DNA of 64,000 bases from Polymyxa betae (Eukaryota; Endomyxa; Phytomyxea; Plasmodiophorida; Plasmodiophoridae): contig RBZT01000419.1 in assembly GCA_003693705.1 (NCBI GenBank), positions 124,001 to 188,000 on the forward strand. Reading direction: 5' to 3'. The notes under the pieces were generated by a model. That model was not told the DNA's origin. It saw only the letters and a list, made by a program, of their open reading frames with translations, and did no database searches. Below are positions 35,577 to 48,153 of the stretch, one piece after another (the stretch's first letter is position 1; every line of letters begins with the position of its first letter). Both the position numbers and the translations under genes were made by a program.

Positions 35577-36465
35577 CGAAGGCCATCCACATTCGCCCGA
35601 TTTCTGCTTCTGTGCATCTCGCCTACCTAGATATGGATGAACGTGAGCAATTACTTACAAAGTGAATACGTGCAACGAACCAGAATGTTTGGACCAAGAA
35701 GAGCGAGAAATGGATGGATTAGGGATCCAGTTATGATTCTGACTGGCAGCCCTCATCTGTTTTGCGAGAAACAATCTGTTGAAGCTCGCTAATGTATGCT
35801 ATAGCACACTAGATGTGCAGAGGTAATGATTATCATAACAATGGGACAGGTCAAAAGAAGGACACTATAACGGAGAACGGCGTAGCCTCCTTCAATGTCA
35901 CACGGACTGCGTAGACGCAACTTGATACTGGCCTCTGTATCATTTCATGGAAACAAAGTACAAACTGTATCGCACTAAGTTTAAGAAGTGATATTCTGTG
36001 CGTGTGTGCGGCCAGGCCATTTAATTAACGTATTATTACAGGGTATCAAATGATATAGTCAGCAGTACGTGAGTTTGACAGGGATGTCGTTCTGTGCAGT
36101 AAAACTTGGCAGTAAACCAATATTATTAAGCACGACACCCGTCTATAGACAATGATTAAAATGACACGATATGCAATCTGAGATCATGTTTTGGTCACGA
36201 TTATTCATTATCAAAAATGAACATACACCGGGAACCCAATTACGGAAAATAGACTCATAGAAGCTGCGTTTACTCTAGTTAATGCTATGCGACGAGGTTC
36301 TTCCTTCCTGCATTAAACAATGCTCACGATGATGCTATATTTCCACAGCGTCAGAAAAAACTCTTGCTGTAGAGAGAAATATAATGGTGGAAGGATCGAG
36401 TCGATCAGAGTACATGTATGTAATAATCAAGGATCAGTTAGACGGCGACCATATCAATCCAAATC
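35577..36465. other. Gap between divergent ZNFX1-like and DRC11 genes
   Basis: Nearly 900 bases of mostly A+T-rich sequence. No gene, RNA gene or repeat could be supported. It should contain both promoters. Confidence 0.45.
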
Positions 36466-39400
36466 ATGTCTCATGCCATGTTTGATCGGAAATGGCAGTC
36501 TGCAATGGAACAGCTTTCTGATTTAGTTTATGTTGAGAATCCTGATGGCACTTGGGACGAGACCGGCGCTCCGATCACAAATCCAAATCTATCTCAGCCT
36601 GGATCATCAGCCCCGAATGTCGTCACGAGAGAATTTGCGTTTCGACATTTTGCCATTCTTTATATTCGATATGCGCAAGTGTATAAAGATTTGCAATTAG
36701 CATATGATCAAATCGTAGGATTAACATATGCACTTAAATATAAACTTTTGAAACTCCAGAATTTAAGGTGCATCCTCAAAAGAGACGAGATATTCGAATT
36801 GCTCTTGATGCTGCTATGACTCGACTTTTACAGGTGGCTTAATACTGCAGAGATTGCACATTTAACCTTATAACAGAAATAGGTTAAGAGTCAGTTATCA
36901 GGATTTAACTTAGCTGCACCTGGAAGTGATTATGTCAATCTGAACGCCCTCGTAGAGGAGCTCAAGATGACCCCATACGATCTCGAATTACCAACACCAT
37001 TGTTCTTTCGTGAATTGGAGCCTTCATCCCAGTCCGCTCAGTGCAGATGTAAATAACTCTAATTGATACTGAGATCTTATTATGATATGATTTGGTTATA
37101 GCATTACTGGCTGCATCTCTTGAGCAATATGGTCTATCAAGTACTGCTGAAGAAGTCACATCTCCCATCGAGGTTCTCTCTCTCTTCTTCAACTTTGCTA
37201 ACATTTGATGAAATTTAATAGATCACATTGCCAACAATGACGCTAGACGACGCTATTCGAATAATACAAAAGAACGAGCGTGGACGTCAAGGTCTGGCCC
37301 GAGGTCGAATGCTTAAAGCGTTAGCTTTGGAGCACAAGAAGCGACGTGCTGTGCAAACTGGAGATATTGATCCGGTTGGTTTCGATAGCTTATTAAGATG
37401 GTTTCACTCATATCATGAACAGGTATCAGCTGTATTAACATTGCAGCGGTGGTTTCGAGGAATGCTGGCCCGAATTCGAGCCAGATCTGAAAATAGTCGC
37501 GAGCTGAAATTCTTAAAAATGGTTCCGAATAATGGGAGCAGTCATGGTATCGTATTAGATCAGAATTCGGCCATAGAACACCATCAAACTCTACGAGCTG
37601 TTCGTGATGTTCATGAAACTCGAGTTCAGCTCAGACGTGATTATGAGCTTGAATATCTCGATCAAATCGAACAGACTAAGAAAACAGGCACGTGATCGGT
37701 CTGGAAAGCTCAAACATTTGTTTGATTCAAATTTAGTCGAATCTGTACGAGGACCTCAGTTCCGAGAAAAAATGTGGATCGAACGTTATGAATGGTGGAT
37801 TGAGCAAAAGGAGAAGCTGGGCGTCGAGCATGAGAACTTTGATGAATTTTACGCCATGAAGAACCCACCAGCTGCTCCAGAAAATGTTGATCCTGAAGAG
37901 GAACAGGTGACGAAGATGATTCAGCTCTGGCTGTAGCCTAATTATAGTCTGTGTTAGGCTGACTCCAAAAGAGGAGGAAAAGGCAAAAAGGAGAAGGATG
38001 GCAAGAAAGGTGCAAAGAAAGACGGGAAGAAGGGCAAGAAAGGTGAAAGTGAATCAGGAGGCAGCGATGATTCTCTGCCATATTCAGTTCTGATTGGACC
38101 AACGCCTACGATTGGAGATTTATATCGTTGCGTTAAGAGATACACCGATTTTTGGGCAAAACTTGATGAATCGAAAAATTTCAAACAGGCAGCAGATCCC
38201 GATATCACAGCTGAGAAGGTCGAACGCCTCATACGTATGGATGGTTATTTATACGTTTTTAGGTGACACCTGAAATTGTAGAAAAGATCAGAAGAAATGT
38301 GGATACAGAGCTCATTGCTGTGTTAGATAATCTGAAACTTCAGGTTCCGAATCCGATTTCATGAGGCTTTTGTATAATATCTTTTAGGTTCAAATGAGGC
38401 TAGAAGAAGAAAATGCTAAAAGTGGAAAAAAGGGCAAAAAAGGAGCAAAAGGAAAAGCAGGCAAATCCAAGGTTGAAACGGCTCCTGAGTCAACCTGAAT
38501 TTATCTAAAGAAGTAGTTTAGGCAAGTAAGAAAGGCGGTAAGGGCAAGAAAGGTGACACAACAGCCAAACTGAAGAAATGCTGTGATGGAGAGAAAGCTC
38601 TGGGTGATATGACATTAGCTCAATGTATTGATGAACTTGTTCGACTTGGAATCGCCCAAATGTTGCCTGAAAACACCAAAACAATTCAAGATTTCGTTGG
38701 AGATTACAACTATCTTGGTGATCAATATTGAAGTAATGGAATGGATCTATTTCCTGACTTGTTGATAGGAGCTGAATATGAAAATGCTGGGATCTCACCT
38801 GATCCATCATTTGCACAAATAAGATCTTTAGTGACCGAATCGCTTATTATACCTCTTGGTAGTCCTTGTGTTAAACAGAACTCACCAATGTCATTCATAT
38901 CTCTTCAATGTGTCTTCATTTGCTGAATGCTAAATTAGATGCAATGCTGCATTGTTCTATGGGCCTGAAGGATCTGGAAAGACCATGCTGTCAAAGGTTT
39001 GTGAACTTTTTCCAGCTTCCCACAAACGAAAGTTAAAATTGCTGTATGCAGGCTGTTGCCTGGCATACCAATTCATTGTGGTTGGATTTGTCACCAAAAA
39101 CGCTCGATAAAAAGCTGGGCAGCACTAAACAGGAAATTGGCCGATTGGTTCATATGCTGTTTCATGTTGCCAAACAATCAGCTCCATCTGTGATCTATAT
39201 TGATCAAGTCAGTATCAAAAGAGGTCATTGAAGCTATCATCTTGATCGTAGATTTAGATAGAGCAAATGTTTACTGCTGTGTCAAAGAAGAAATCTAGCA
39301 GCGCCAATGCTGGGAAGTTGGAAACACCTGGTGCTGAAGAGATTATCAAAATTAAGAAAGAGTTTCTAGCACATCGCGATGGTTTGACAGAATCAGACCG

Positions 39401-40115
39401 GATTCTGATCATAGGTCGGTTTTGGCTAAAAAATTAGTTTTGAAATGTTTAGCAATGTGCAGGAAACAGTTCGAATCCGTTCGGCGATAATGTAGATCAA
39501 GCGGAAATGAAATCCTTCTTCAAAGAAAAAGGGAAAATGATATTTACACCATTTCCTGATTATGGAACAAGATTTCGTCTCTGGAAAACATTTATTCTAA
39601 AGGTTTGAATGTTGCGCTTGTGACCAAATTCTATATATGAAGTTCGATCATAACAGGCTGGAGTCAATATATTTGCTTTAACACAAACTAAGACCAGATT
39701 CGATCTTGGAACTTTGGTTTATGTATCACATGGATATAGCGCTGGAAGCATTCAAGCTGCTGTTCAGTCCGTTTTATCAACTAGACGAGTTGCCAAAGTA
39801 GATCCCTTCGTATATTCTCACAACTTTAGATTTACTAATTCACTATTAGCTGGACGAGAAATGTAAATCGACGATAACGATAGACGAGTTTATCACTGCT
39901 CTGTCCAAGATGCCTTATACTTACAAAGATCAGCACGGAAATTTTAAGGATTTCACTGAGGTGCAATAATTTGCTTGCTGATGGACTTTACTCTTATCAT
40001 GTTATTGCAGGATATCACAGGTGTGAAGCAGCGCAAGGCCCTAGCAGCAGCTAGCGCTGCTGCCGAAGAAAAGGCAGCCAGTGAATCCAAAGATTCCAAA
40101 AAGAAAAAGAAATGA
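36466..40115 (+). CDS. IQCA1: Dynein regulatory complex subunit 11 (IQ and AAA domains)
   Basis: Subunit of the nexin-dynein regulatory complex of motile axonemes. The start ATG 36466 leads into the family's N-terminal helical region (FDRKWQSAMEQLSDLVYVE). One or two IQ-type segments follow (IIQKNERGRQGLARGRMLK, VLTLQRWFRGMLARIRAR). The middle contains Lys/Gly-rich insertions (near 37980-38050, 38400-38460 and 38520-38560). The AAA domain starts with FYGPEGSGKT (Walker A, about 38955), then AVAWHTNSLWLDLSPKTLD, and a Walker B region SVIYIDQ in which the usual Glu is Gln. C-terminal landmarks include FPDYGTRFRLWKTFI and SHGYSAGSIQAAVQSVL. The protein ends in a poly-Lys tail with TGA 40113-40115. 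About ten short introns. Together with CFAP52 it confirms a motile flagellum. Confidence 0.92.
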
Positions 40116-40358
40116 GTTAAATGAAGGGATAGTCTCATTGTATACTTTAGCAGATTCTTGCATTGAACGGCAGAATTCTTCCAATAATCACATATTTGTT
40201 CTAAAATCAATCGAAATTCTGACTAGCCATACGCCCAGTTGTACAGAGATCAGCCAGAGAGGGCTTTAGACTTATGGAAGATGCAAGCAAGGAATCGATC
40301 CAAGCTGATAACGAATATACTACAAGAATATGAAATGTGAGTAGATGGTTTTTATTAT

Positions 40359-42645
40359 TCAGAGATCAATTATTTGAAGATATCCATCAGTAGTTGCACA
40401 TATAATAGTTCTATTGGTAGTCCATGACAATTTCAATATACCACTATTATGAACTCGAATCTTTCTCAGTAATCGACCTGATGATATTCGGAAGATGGAG
40501 ATACAATTATCAAAGGATCCTGTAGCCACCATTGATTCATCTGGCGATATCTGCAGAGTTCGAATCCATTCTCTACTCTTCAGATCACGTTCTGATTGAC
40601 CATTGACCATGTTCCAGACCTATAGTTAGGGTTTACAAGAACAGCCTCTCATTGGTTCCTATTTCCAACCTTTACAGTTTGATCCTTGGAGCATGTTATT
40701 AGCAAGGCTTGTGATGGGCATGTAGCCAGATCCAGGATGAAATCTTTATGTGAATGTATGGTGTGTTTAATCTGAGCTGTTGATGTGTTTGTTAGAACCC
40801 AGATATGAACCTGTCTCATAAATCAGAACATGTTATTGACAAGATGAAGAATGTGCAGAACTTTGTTATCTAGACCACCAGTAACAACTTGATGTCCATA
40901 ATTACTAAATGCTACACATTTCACCCATCCTTGATGTCCATGTAATACATGGGTACATTTACCAGTTCGGGTCTCCCAGATACGAACTGTACAATCCATG
41001 CTGGCAGAAGCTAAACGTCGGAAATCATTGCTAATAGCACCATGAAGGATGGCGTCATGATGTCCTGTTAGAACAGCCTCACACATTGCTGTTCGACTAT
41101 TCCAGATCCTTGCGAATCGTCATATTTCTATGCAAGCGAATATGATGGTATTGGACGAACCTGAGTGTTCCATCGAAGCTTGTAGAATAGATATGAAGAT
41201 CATATTGTGAGAATGAGCACCATGTTATACATGATTTATGTCCAACTAATTGTCCATGACATGATCCTGTCTTTGTATCCCAAATACGACATAATCCATC
41301 AGCACCTCCAGTTACTATATAATCACTATTTAATTGACCACATCCGATGGCTTTAATTCCTCCATCATGAGCTGCTATACGAGATGGTAATACAAGGATA
41401 TCAAGACCAGCTAGAATATCATCTGATCAATCGCTTACAATGCTGAAAAACAGGGTCCAGATCAGAGTCTACCTAGCAACGATGTTTTACGAATTAATTG
41501 TCGAGCTGGTTGCCAGTATGGACCTCGGGCAATTCCAACAAACGACAATGAGAAGATGTTGTCTTTGACGAACGAGGTACAGACAGAACCAAACAATTGA
41601 TCAAGTAATGGAAGCCCTAATCTAACTAGTTGTGATGACATATTGATCATAGCTGCCATAGCACTTGCATATACTCTACACATTCAATTAATCAATGAAT
41701 TGTATCAACCAGGATAATCATGACCTTGACTGTTCCATTAATTCAGATATAGCTAAAGCAACTAATTGACATTGACTTGCTAATAAATACAAATCCATGA
41801 TATCAGAAGCTCCAGATATGCAGAGACGAAACTGTTCCAGCCATTCCATCAACTGATTTACTGAATATGTCTCAGTTGTTGCTCGCTTCTAGAATATCAT
41901 TAGCGGTCTGTCTCTGCTTTGTTAGCAGCGAGCTACAGACCTCCGACTCAGAAAATGGATCTATTGCAACTGGTGCACGAAGTGCTTCAACTGGATCAGA
42001 TATTCCTCCAGGTTTAGCATTCTACAAGATTGTTAAATCGATCAGAATTTAACAATAATAACAGAGTAGCACCTCTTGATCATCACCAATAATTTCATCA
42101 TATTCTACACTAAAACCATAATCTTCACTTTCATTTTCATTGAAATTTCGGAGCACTTTTTCCAACATCTCCAAATGATGTTTGTTTTTCAAATTCAGAT
42201 TTGGCACCTTCTTCCGCTTCTCAATAAATGTTTCTTGTAAGGCAAATGCTGGCTTTAACTGTCGAAAAATTTGCATATGCAGCTTGGCACTGCTCCCTAA
42301 GATCTTTCGACCAAGTTTCGCTTCGTCGCTCAATGACAATTTCAATACGGTTTGGGTGGCACCTTGAGTACTTCGTTTAATTCCCTCAACAAACTCAATC
42401 AAGTCATCTTCTAAGAGATCAACTTTACTGCATGCATAGCTATTCGGACGAGGAGTCGACCACAGAAATCTTCCTCGCCTATCTTCGGGTCCGGGTACTC
42501 GACGAAATATTTGTTGTAAGAAACTTGAACCTGTGACCTCGCCTAAAGCACGAAGTTGTGCCAGAAGTCCAAACAGATATCTTGATCTAACAGCACCTTC
42601 TAAGGCACGCTGGCGACGCTGTAATAGACGACGACGTACTGCCAT
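40359..42645 (-). CDS. WD40-repeat protein with helical N-terminal region
   Basis: ATG 42645 opens a basic helical region of about 200 residues (RRRLLQRRQRALEGAVRSRY and on), which was not recognised. Several small exons follow (42000-41400), including NQLMEWLEQFRLC and LDILVLPSRIAAHDGGIKAI. The C-terminal half consists of WD40 repeats, for example SDYIVTGGADGLCRIWDTKT, RRLASASMDCTVRIWETRTG, GHQGWVKCVAFSNYGHQVV and SPDESMVATGSFDN. The last exon ends at the complement of 40359-40361. The gene converges on DRC11 with under 250 bases between stops. It is most likely a scaffold; the N-terminal region does not point to a named family. Splicing in the middle part was only partly traced, so two genes cannot be excluded. 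Confidence 0.65.
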
Positions 42646-42728
42646 CAAGATATTTGGGATTAAAGATCTAGGTAGTATATAATGGTTTAATAATCAGATC
42701 GGGTAGATCAATGTTGCTATCATGAATA

Positions 42729-43850
42729 TTACGATGGCTTGGAAGGATGCAACTTGTACCGTTGTGCAATCAATAGAAATAGAGCAGTGAATAATAAAAC
42801 CCCAGAAACCAAGACATATATCCAGGCTATGATACTATTCTTAGCACCCATCCAAGACACGGTTGATAATACAATCCATTTCTGTCCATCCGCTATAGGA
42901 TGAATGAAATTATTGTCAATGATAAAAGTTATATTATCTCCAGTTTGCAAGGAAACGTTCAATAACTAAAGATACATTTGATTGATACACTGAGTATGAC
43001 AACGACTGAATCCATCCAATACCTTATAAAGCTTTCGGAATGTGGAATGAGCAGCTGGTTTCATCCAGTTTTGGATGAGAGGGTCTTTTAATAGGGGCAA
43101 CGAGATGGTCTCATTATCTCTCCTTATTTGTCGAGTTTCCTTTATGGACAAACGGCGGATACTGTACTGTGCAAACTTGAAATCAAGAATCAAATAGATT
43201 AAGGTAAAATACCTTGTCCATTTCATTGTCCCAGATAAGAGGTCCAATCCAATAGGAAGATCCAACAATAAATCCAGTATCTGATCTTGATACACTCAGA
43301 TTGAATTGATCATTGAAGAATGAATAAGGTAATAGACCACATGGATAGGGAACCAAACCATCAACTGGAGATCTCGAAAATTTTCCACCGCATGTTGACG
43401 GATCATATGATGTCTACATCCATGTTTTAGACAATCGATTCTGTTAAGAATCTGACAGAGCTCTGACCTGCTCATCAGACTGAACTTGTGATGTACTATA
43501 AGCACTTGAATATGCCCTTGTGTTCTGATTAAAATCTGTTAACCTATAGTACAACGCGATCGGACTCGGCATTGGTTTGTTTACAGTTTGAGATAAGACG
43601 CAAGATGCTTCTGAGCATTTGTCATCATATCGAATCATGATCTAGGTATATCCAGTGAAGATCATAAAGCATATTAGAAAATTACTACCTCTACAATACG
43701 ACCAGATTCAATAAATATAATAGTAGCAATAGCAGCGCATATTAAGCTAAATATCAGCAACGTGGCACTCAGCGTCCGAACCGTAAATTTCGGTTGCCAA
43801 TCGCTGAGAAGCCAAATAACAATTGGCTGATTGATATGATGGGATTGCAT
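42729..43850 (-). CDS. CDC50 / LEM3-family flippase beta subunit
   Basis: Accessory subunit of P4-ATPase phospholipid flippases, needed for their ER exit and activity. The start ATG 43850 gives a short cytosolic N-terminus ending in DWQPKFTVRTLSATLL, where the W-x-P motif precedes the first membrane helix as in CDC50 proteins. The ectodomain carries YDDKCSEASCVLS (first paired Cys), then IALYYRLTDFNQNTRAY, matching the family's YY-x-L-x-NFxQNxRxY. Near the C-terminus, VLSTVSWMGAKNSIIAWIYV leads to the second membrane helix and a short basic tail. Three or four short introns. Closest named family: CDC50/TMEM30. Confidence 0.88.
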
Positions 43851-44248
43851 GGAATCAGCATGAGTTTGCAGGTGGGCTGGGCCGGTGGCCTGCCCGTTCG
43901 GATTTTCAGTGGGCGCCGTTGCGAATTGGATGAATGGCGTCGGCCGATAATGTTGGATGTCACGGTGAGTGTGGTGAAGATCACGAATGTCTATCTAACT
44001 GCCCTTCACAATATGAAATGAAAGCGTGATATAGACATGCCCCTCACACATCATCATTGATACATTTATATAATGTTACATTCTCTATCAATATATAACA
44101 TGCAAGATGACGAGTGTTGTCGTATAACGGAGTAGTTTAGTAAAGCCTTATTAGGCTATTACGCAGTATCTGATAATGCGTCTATCACATTATTGTCATC
44201 CAATACTCTCTTCTTCCTTACCTACACCTTCAGTAATCGTCATATCCA
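43851..44248. other. Gap between divergent CDC50 and MAGOH genes
   Basis: About 400 bases, probably the two promoters. No element recognised. Confidence 0.4.
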
Positions 44249-44841
44249 ATGTCAGATCAGACCGACTTTTATCTACGTTATTAGTATGGCAGCGCTCAAT
44301 TCCTGCTTGAAGACATGCTGAACTTGTTCATAGTGTGGGTCATAAAGGCAAGTTTGGCCACGAATTTCTGGAATTTGAATTCGGTTCTGATGGCAAGCTG
44401 CGATATGCCAATAATTCCAATTATAAGAATGATCGTATGATTCGTAAAGAAGGTATGATACATCGATTACTTTCTGTCTGCTCCTCATGTTTACTGTTCA
44501 GTTTATGTATCACCCAGTGTTCTGAAAGAATTAGCCCGAATCGTTGACAGCTCGGAGATCATGAAGTAAGTGACCACTTTTTTCACACAATACAGAGTGT
44601 AAGACTTTACAGAGAAGATGATTCTAAATGGCCAGTTCCTGATCGTGTCGGTTCCCAGCAGCTGGAAATCGTCATGAATAACGAACATATCTCATTTGAG
44701 ACAGCCAAAATTGGATCATTGATGGATGTTGAAAAATGCAAAGATCCAGAAGGATTCAAGGCGTTCTATTTCTTAGTCCAAGATCTGAAATGTTTAGTAT
44801 TCTCTCTGGTTGGTTTACATTTCAAGATTAAACCCATCTAA
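44249..44841 (+). CDS. MAGOH: Mago nashi homologue, exon junction complex core
   Basis: Core exon-junction-complex protein that pairs with Y14 and locks eIF4A3 on spliced mRNA. No single long open frame shows it because three or four introns split about 145 codons. Spliced exons read [20 protein letters not shown] (start ATG 44249; intron about 44283-44335), [31 protein letters not shown], then [40 protein letters not shown] and, at the end, [20 protein letters not shown] followed by KIKPI and stop TAA 44839-44841. The match to MAGOH is close over its full length. Its presence fits a genome as intron-rich as this one. Confidence 0.96.
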
Positions 44842-45104
44842 TATACTAACTGTTTGTATGTTATATAAAGTTCTCTATCATATTCTCTCTCAATTATTCG
44901 CTTGTAATCTGCCAATATCTGATCTCTTCTCTACAAACATTAATTAATGTAGTCTCACATGAACTATACAGATATGATAACTGTATTTTACTTACTTATA
45001 ACATTGTTCGATAAACATGCTCTTATCAAGTATAGAGGACGGCGCGTGCTTCACTAATACCAGCAGGTTAGTGATGTAGATAATCTTATAGCAATCCTGA
45101 TTCT

Positions 45105-46395
45105 ATGAGAAGGTTCGATTTCATTTCGATTATCGGTTCAGGATCCTATGGTCAAGTACTGAAATGTCGAAATAAAGAGACAGGTCAGATTGTGGCTATA
45201 AAACGTATTCGGCAGAACGGACGAGATCGACGAACACGACAAATAATCGCTGCTGAAGTACAACATGTTTATGAGATCAACTGATTAAATGAGCTTGATA
45301 TTATAGATACGAACATTGAGATCAATAGCTCATAAAAATATCATCAAACTCTTAGATGTATTCCAATCACAACATCATATATCTCTCGTATTTCCATATA
45401 TATCATGTGATCTATTGAATTATCTGCAAAAGTATCCCCAAGGTTTACCACCAAATCAGGTAAAAATGTACATTGACGATATTGTCATAATTTGATGTGT
45501 TGCTTCAAGGTCGAGCATTATATATTTCAGATCTGTGAAGCTGTTGCCTACTGTCATTCAAAGAACATTCTCCATCGAGATATCAAACTGGAGAATCTAC
45601 TTGTGGATAATGATCATGGGCTAAATCCCGTCTTGAAACTCTGCGATTTTGGTTTCGCCAGGTCCTTTCTATAATCGCCTTTTAGAGTAGCAAATATTGA
45701 TGAATGTACAGAAGATTGAATTCAGTTGATGATGATCTGACAAGTTATGTAGCCACACGATGGTATAGAGCTCCTGAACTGTTATTGAGAAGTCGGCATT
45801 ATTCTGCAGCTATTGATGTATTTGCTATCGGATGTATTCTGGTGGAATTAGCTACTGGACAGCCACTGTTTCCTGGACAAAATGATATCCATCAACTGTA
45901 TTAAAATCTGCATTTTATTGGTTTACGATAAACTGAAATTTGAACAGATATCTGCTAAGGAAACATCTGGGACCTTTCACAGCTTCACAATGTGCTCAGC
46001 TACAACAGAATCCCGATCTAATCGCCTTTATTGATAATGATATGAAGTCTGTTGCACTAAATGATTATTTGAATGGAATATTACCACCATTAGCTATATC
46101 ATTTATTAATTCAGTTGTGACTATGGATCCAGAACTTCGTTTGACATCATCACAATGCTTACAACATCCATATTTCAACCAGATCCGATCTCGATCTCAT
46201 TCATCATCACAATCTGTAGTATTAATTCGACCACCTGAAATCTATAATGGCCCTACTGTTAACTCCACAACCAAGTTCGCTTATCACATTAAGAAACCAT
46301 TTCTCAAACATGTTCACAACAAATCAACAGGAAAGTTGCCTGAACTGAAACAACAACGAACTGATTTGGGAAATGTACGAGTGATATCCAGATGA
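45105..46395 (+). CDS. CDKL-like serine/threonine protein kinase
   Basis: CMGC-group protein kinase. ATG 45105 begins [20 protein letters not shown] (glycine loop GSGSYG), then VAIKRI (the ATP Lys). Later come [12 protein letters not shown] (catalytic loop), LCDFGFAR (DFG), and an activation segment with [16 protein letters not shown]. In CDKL kinases the segment carries a TDY-type motif; here it reads TSY. The kinase insert and C-lobe follow ([32 protein letters not shown]), ending in a basic tail with stop at 46395. About five introns. CDKL kinases often act in cilium length control, which would suit the flagellar genes here, but this is inference from the family. Confidence 0.87.
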
Positions 46396-46479
46396 TATGG
46401 TAATATATGTCCATGAGTTTCCAGATGATCATCTAGATTGTATAGATATCATATTAATAAATATATAAGCAGAGGCGAT

Positions 46480-47385
46480 TCAGAAATCGAGCCATTGTGT
46501 GTAATATTGACAAGATGTTGGTGAGATCTGCCCATTTTGTACACAAGCATGTGATACAACACAGACTGAACATGGTACATGGGCGTACGAAGTCGTCGCC
46601 GGGCCAGTACGGGACAATCGGTACAGCTGTTCATCACGTTTGCGTTTAGTGCCAGAAGATGAGAATGTAGCGCCATGGCTGAGATCTGGAACTTTCTCTA
46701 TAGTAAGATCATAAAGTAATGAATTAATAACCTGTTGGACATCATTGCTTTCTAGTTGTACATTGGAGATTTTAGATGAAGAGATGAAATCACCGATCTC
46801 ATCAGCACTAGCAGCGTCATGTTTCTCAATATATTTCAGACATGCCCGTCTGAGAATTTTCACGAATTCATCATCAAGATCAGCACCGAATGATAATGCA
46901 CCTCCAGTAAGATCTCGACATGGTTCCACATCAAACTTCAGATACACCTTACGATTGTTTTGAACCGATTTAATCTCTTTGACAAGTCGTTTCTGGATTA
47001 AAGCCTTGATTATCTTGGCTACGGCAGGCTGATTTAAGCCAGATTTCGCTCGAAGATCTCGAATCCATATCCCACGATCATGAGACTGCTCAATAAGTCG
47101 ATAGATAAGAACACCTTCGTGATCTAAACCGCTGAATTTCTCGGCCATCTCAACTGAGATGACTTTGTAGAGAATTTCGGTACCTTGCTGAAGCAATACA
47201 AGACGTCCACGGCCGAGCAGAGAATTGATGAGTTCAGCTCGCGTCTCTATTGGAATATTCTCCAGACGTGATTGTAAGACAGAATCTGGCAATCCATCTG
47301 GATGTTCTTCACATAATCGAAGGAATTTGTTCTCTGCCTTAGTGAGCAATGTCTGAGCTACCGATCTATTATCATTGCTGCTCAT
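46480..47385 (-). CDS. POLR3F: RNA polymerase III subunit RPC6 (RPC39/RPC34)
   Basis: Initiation subunit of RNA polymerase III that contacts TFIIIB. One uninterrupted exon, ATG 47385 to stop complement 46480-46482, about 300 residues, normal for the family. Tandem winged-helix domains are visible: RLVLLQQGTEILYKVISVE in the first, then YRLIEQSHDRGIWIRDLRAK and NQPAVAKIIKALIQKRLVKE in the second. KSVQNNRKVYLKFDVEP is a highly conserved RPC6 motif. The C-terminus has spaced Cys (CSVCVVSHAC, SPTSCQYY) ending in WLDF; this matches the Cys cluster that binds an iron-sulphur cluster in human RPC39. The lack of introns is unusual among its neighbours. Confidence 0.95.
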   Translation of the reverse strand: MSSNDNRSVAQTLLTKAENKFLRLCEEHPDGLPDSVLQSRLENIPIETRAELINSLLGRGRLVLLQQGTEILYKVISVEMAEKFSGLDHEGVLIYRLIEQSHDRGIWIRDLRAKSGLNQPAVAKIIKALIQKRLVKEIKSVQNNRKVYLKFDVEPCRDLTGGALSFGADLDDEFVKILRRACLKYIEKHDAASADEIGDFISSSKISNVQLESNDVQQVINSLLYDLTIEKVPDLSHGATFSSSGTKRKRDEQLYRLSRTGPATTSYAHVPCSVCVVSHACVQNGQISPTSCQYYTQWLDF

Positions 47386-47745
47386 AGTCAATAATCAGGA
47401 TGTGATTCAGTACTAACAACGGACTCCGTCACGGCCTTCAATAATACAATAAAAATTTCATCAAATTAGATAAATTATGTTCACAGATCATGATTTCCAG
47501 TAATTATATTGAAATTGAACTATCAGATAACTCGTGGTTATTGTAAACCATGTTTTTGTGGAATATTTCAGTTCTGATTTACTAAGGACGGTTTGTATTT
47601 TAGACAATCGCAACTAACTGTACTTGAATGAGCATGTTCCAGATCGAGTGGTAGTATATGCTGATGTCATTGATATTGTAATCTTTTACTTCTAATCAAA
47701 GTACTATTGATTTAGTGGAATTTATATACGGAGGTGTTTGATCAA
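47386..47745. other. Gap between divergent RPC6 and the 47746 gene
   Basis: 360 bases, A+T-rich, no gene or repeat recognised; presumed divergent promoter region. Confidence 0.4.
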
Positions 47746-48153
47746 ATGATGGCGAGCCGGACCTCGTCTAGTCGGACCAACCGAGGTGTATTTACTGGCA
47801 TTCGAGCTCTGGGTCAATGTCAGGGTAGATTAGGTTTAGATGCTAAGCCAAGGAAGTGGACCAAGAAGCCGAAACAGGTCAGCACCATGGTCTTGATGAG
47901 ATGGCAGCCAGAGACCGAGCAGCAGGAGCCTCAAGGTCAACAACGATGGCATCGTCTGAATCGGCCTTTGCAGCCGGCATCCTCAAGACCAAGTCGGCAA
48001 CCGAGAAGTCCCGAAAGAAGTGATCAGGGCCTGGTTATTGATAGCGATGTAAATCAAGACGAGCCTCCTAATCAAGAACTAATTGCATTGGAGACTGATG
48101 TACCTATATCAACACCATTTACTGCTATTACTGATAATAGCACTGTATCTTGA
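47746..48153 (+). CDS. Small Arg/Gln-rich protein, weak BCL7-like motif
   Basis: Single exon of about 135 codons from ATG 47746 (a second ATG follows directly) to TGA. The N-terminal 50 residues are basic, with SRTSSSRTNRGVFTGI, then PRKWTKKPKQVSTMVLMRWQ. The order RKW-x-KK followed by a strand ending in R-W-x-P resembles the N-terminal motif of BCL7 proteins (SWI/SNF accessory subunits). The rest is Gln/Pro/Arg-rich and disordered, turning acidic at the end. The motif is short, so the family assignment is only a suggestion. No membrane segment or signal peptide. Confidence 0.45.
   Translation: MMASRTSSSRTNRGVFTGIRALGQCQGRLGLDAKPRKWTKKPKQVSTMVLMRWQPETEQQEPQGQQRWHRLNRPLQPASSRPSRQPRSPERSDQGLVIDSDVNQDEPPNQELIALETDVPISTPFTAITDNSTVS

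Noticed and set aside
47746-48153. Confident BCL7 assignment
   Set aside because: Only a short RKWxKK...RWxP pattern matches; the conserved family core is not fully present, so it is listed only as a weak resemblance.
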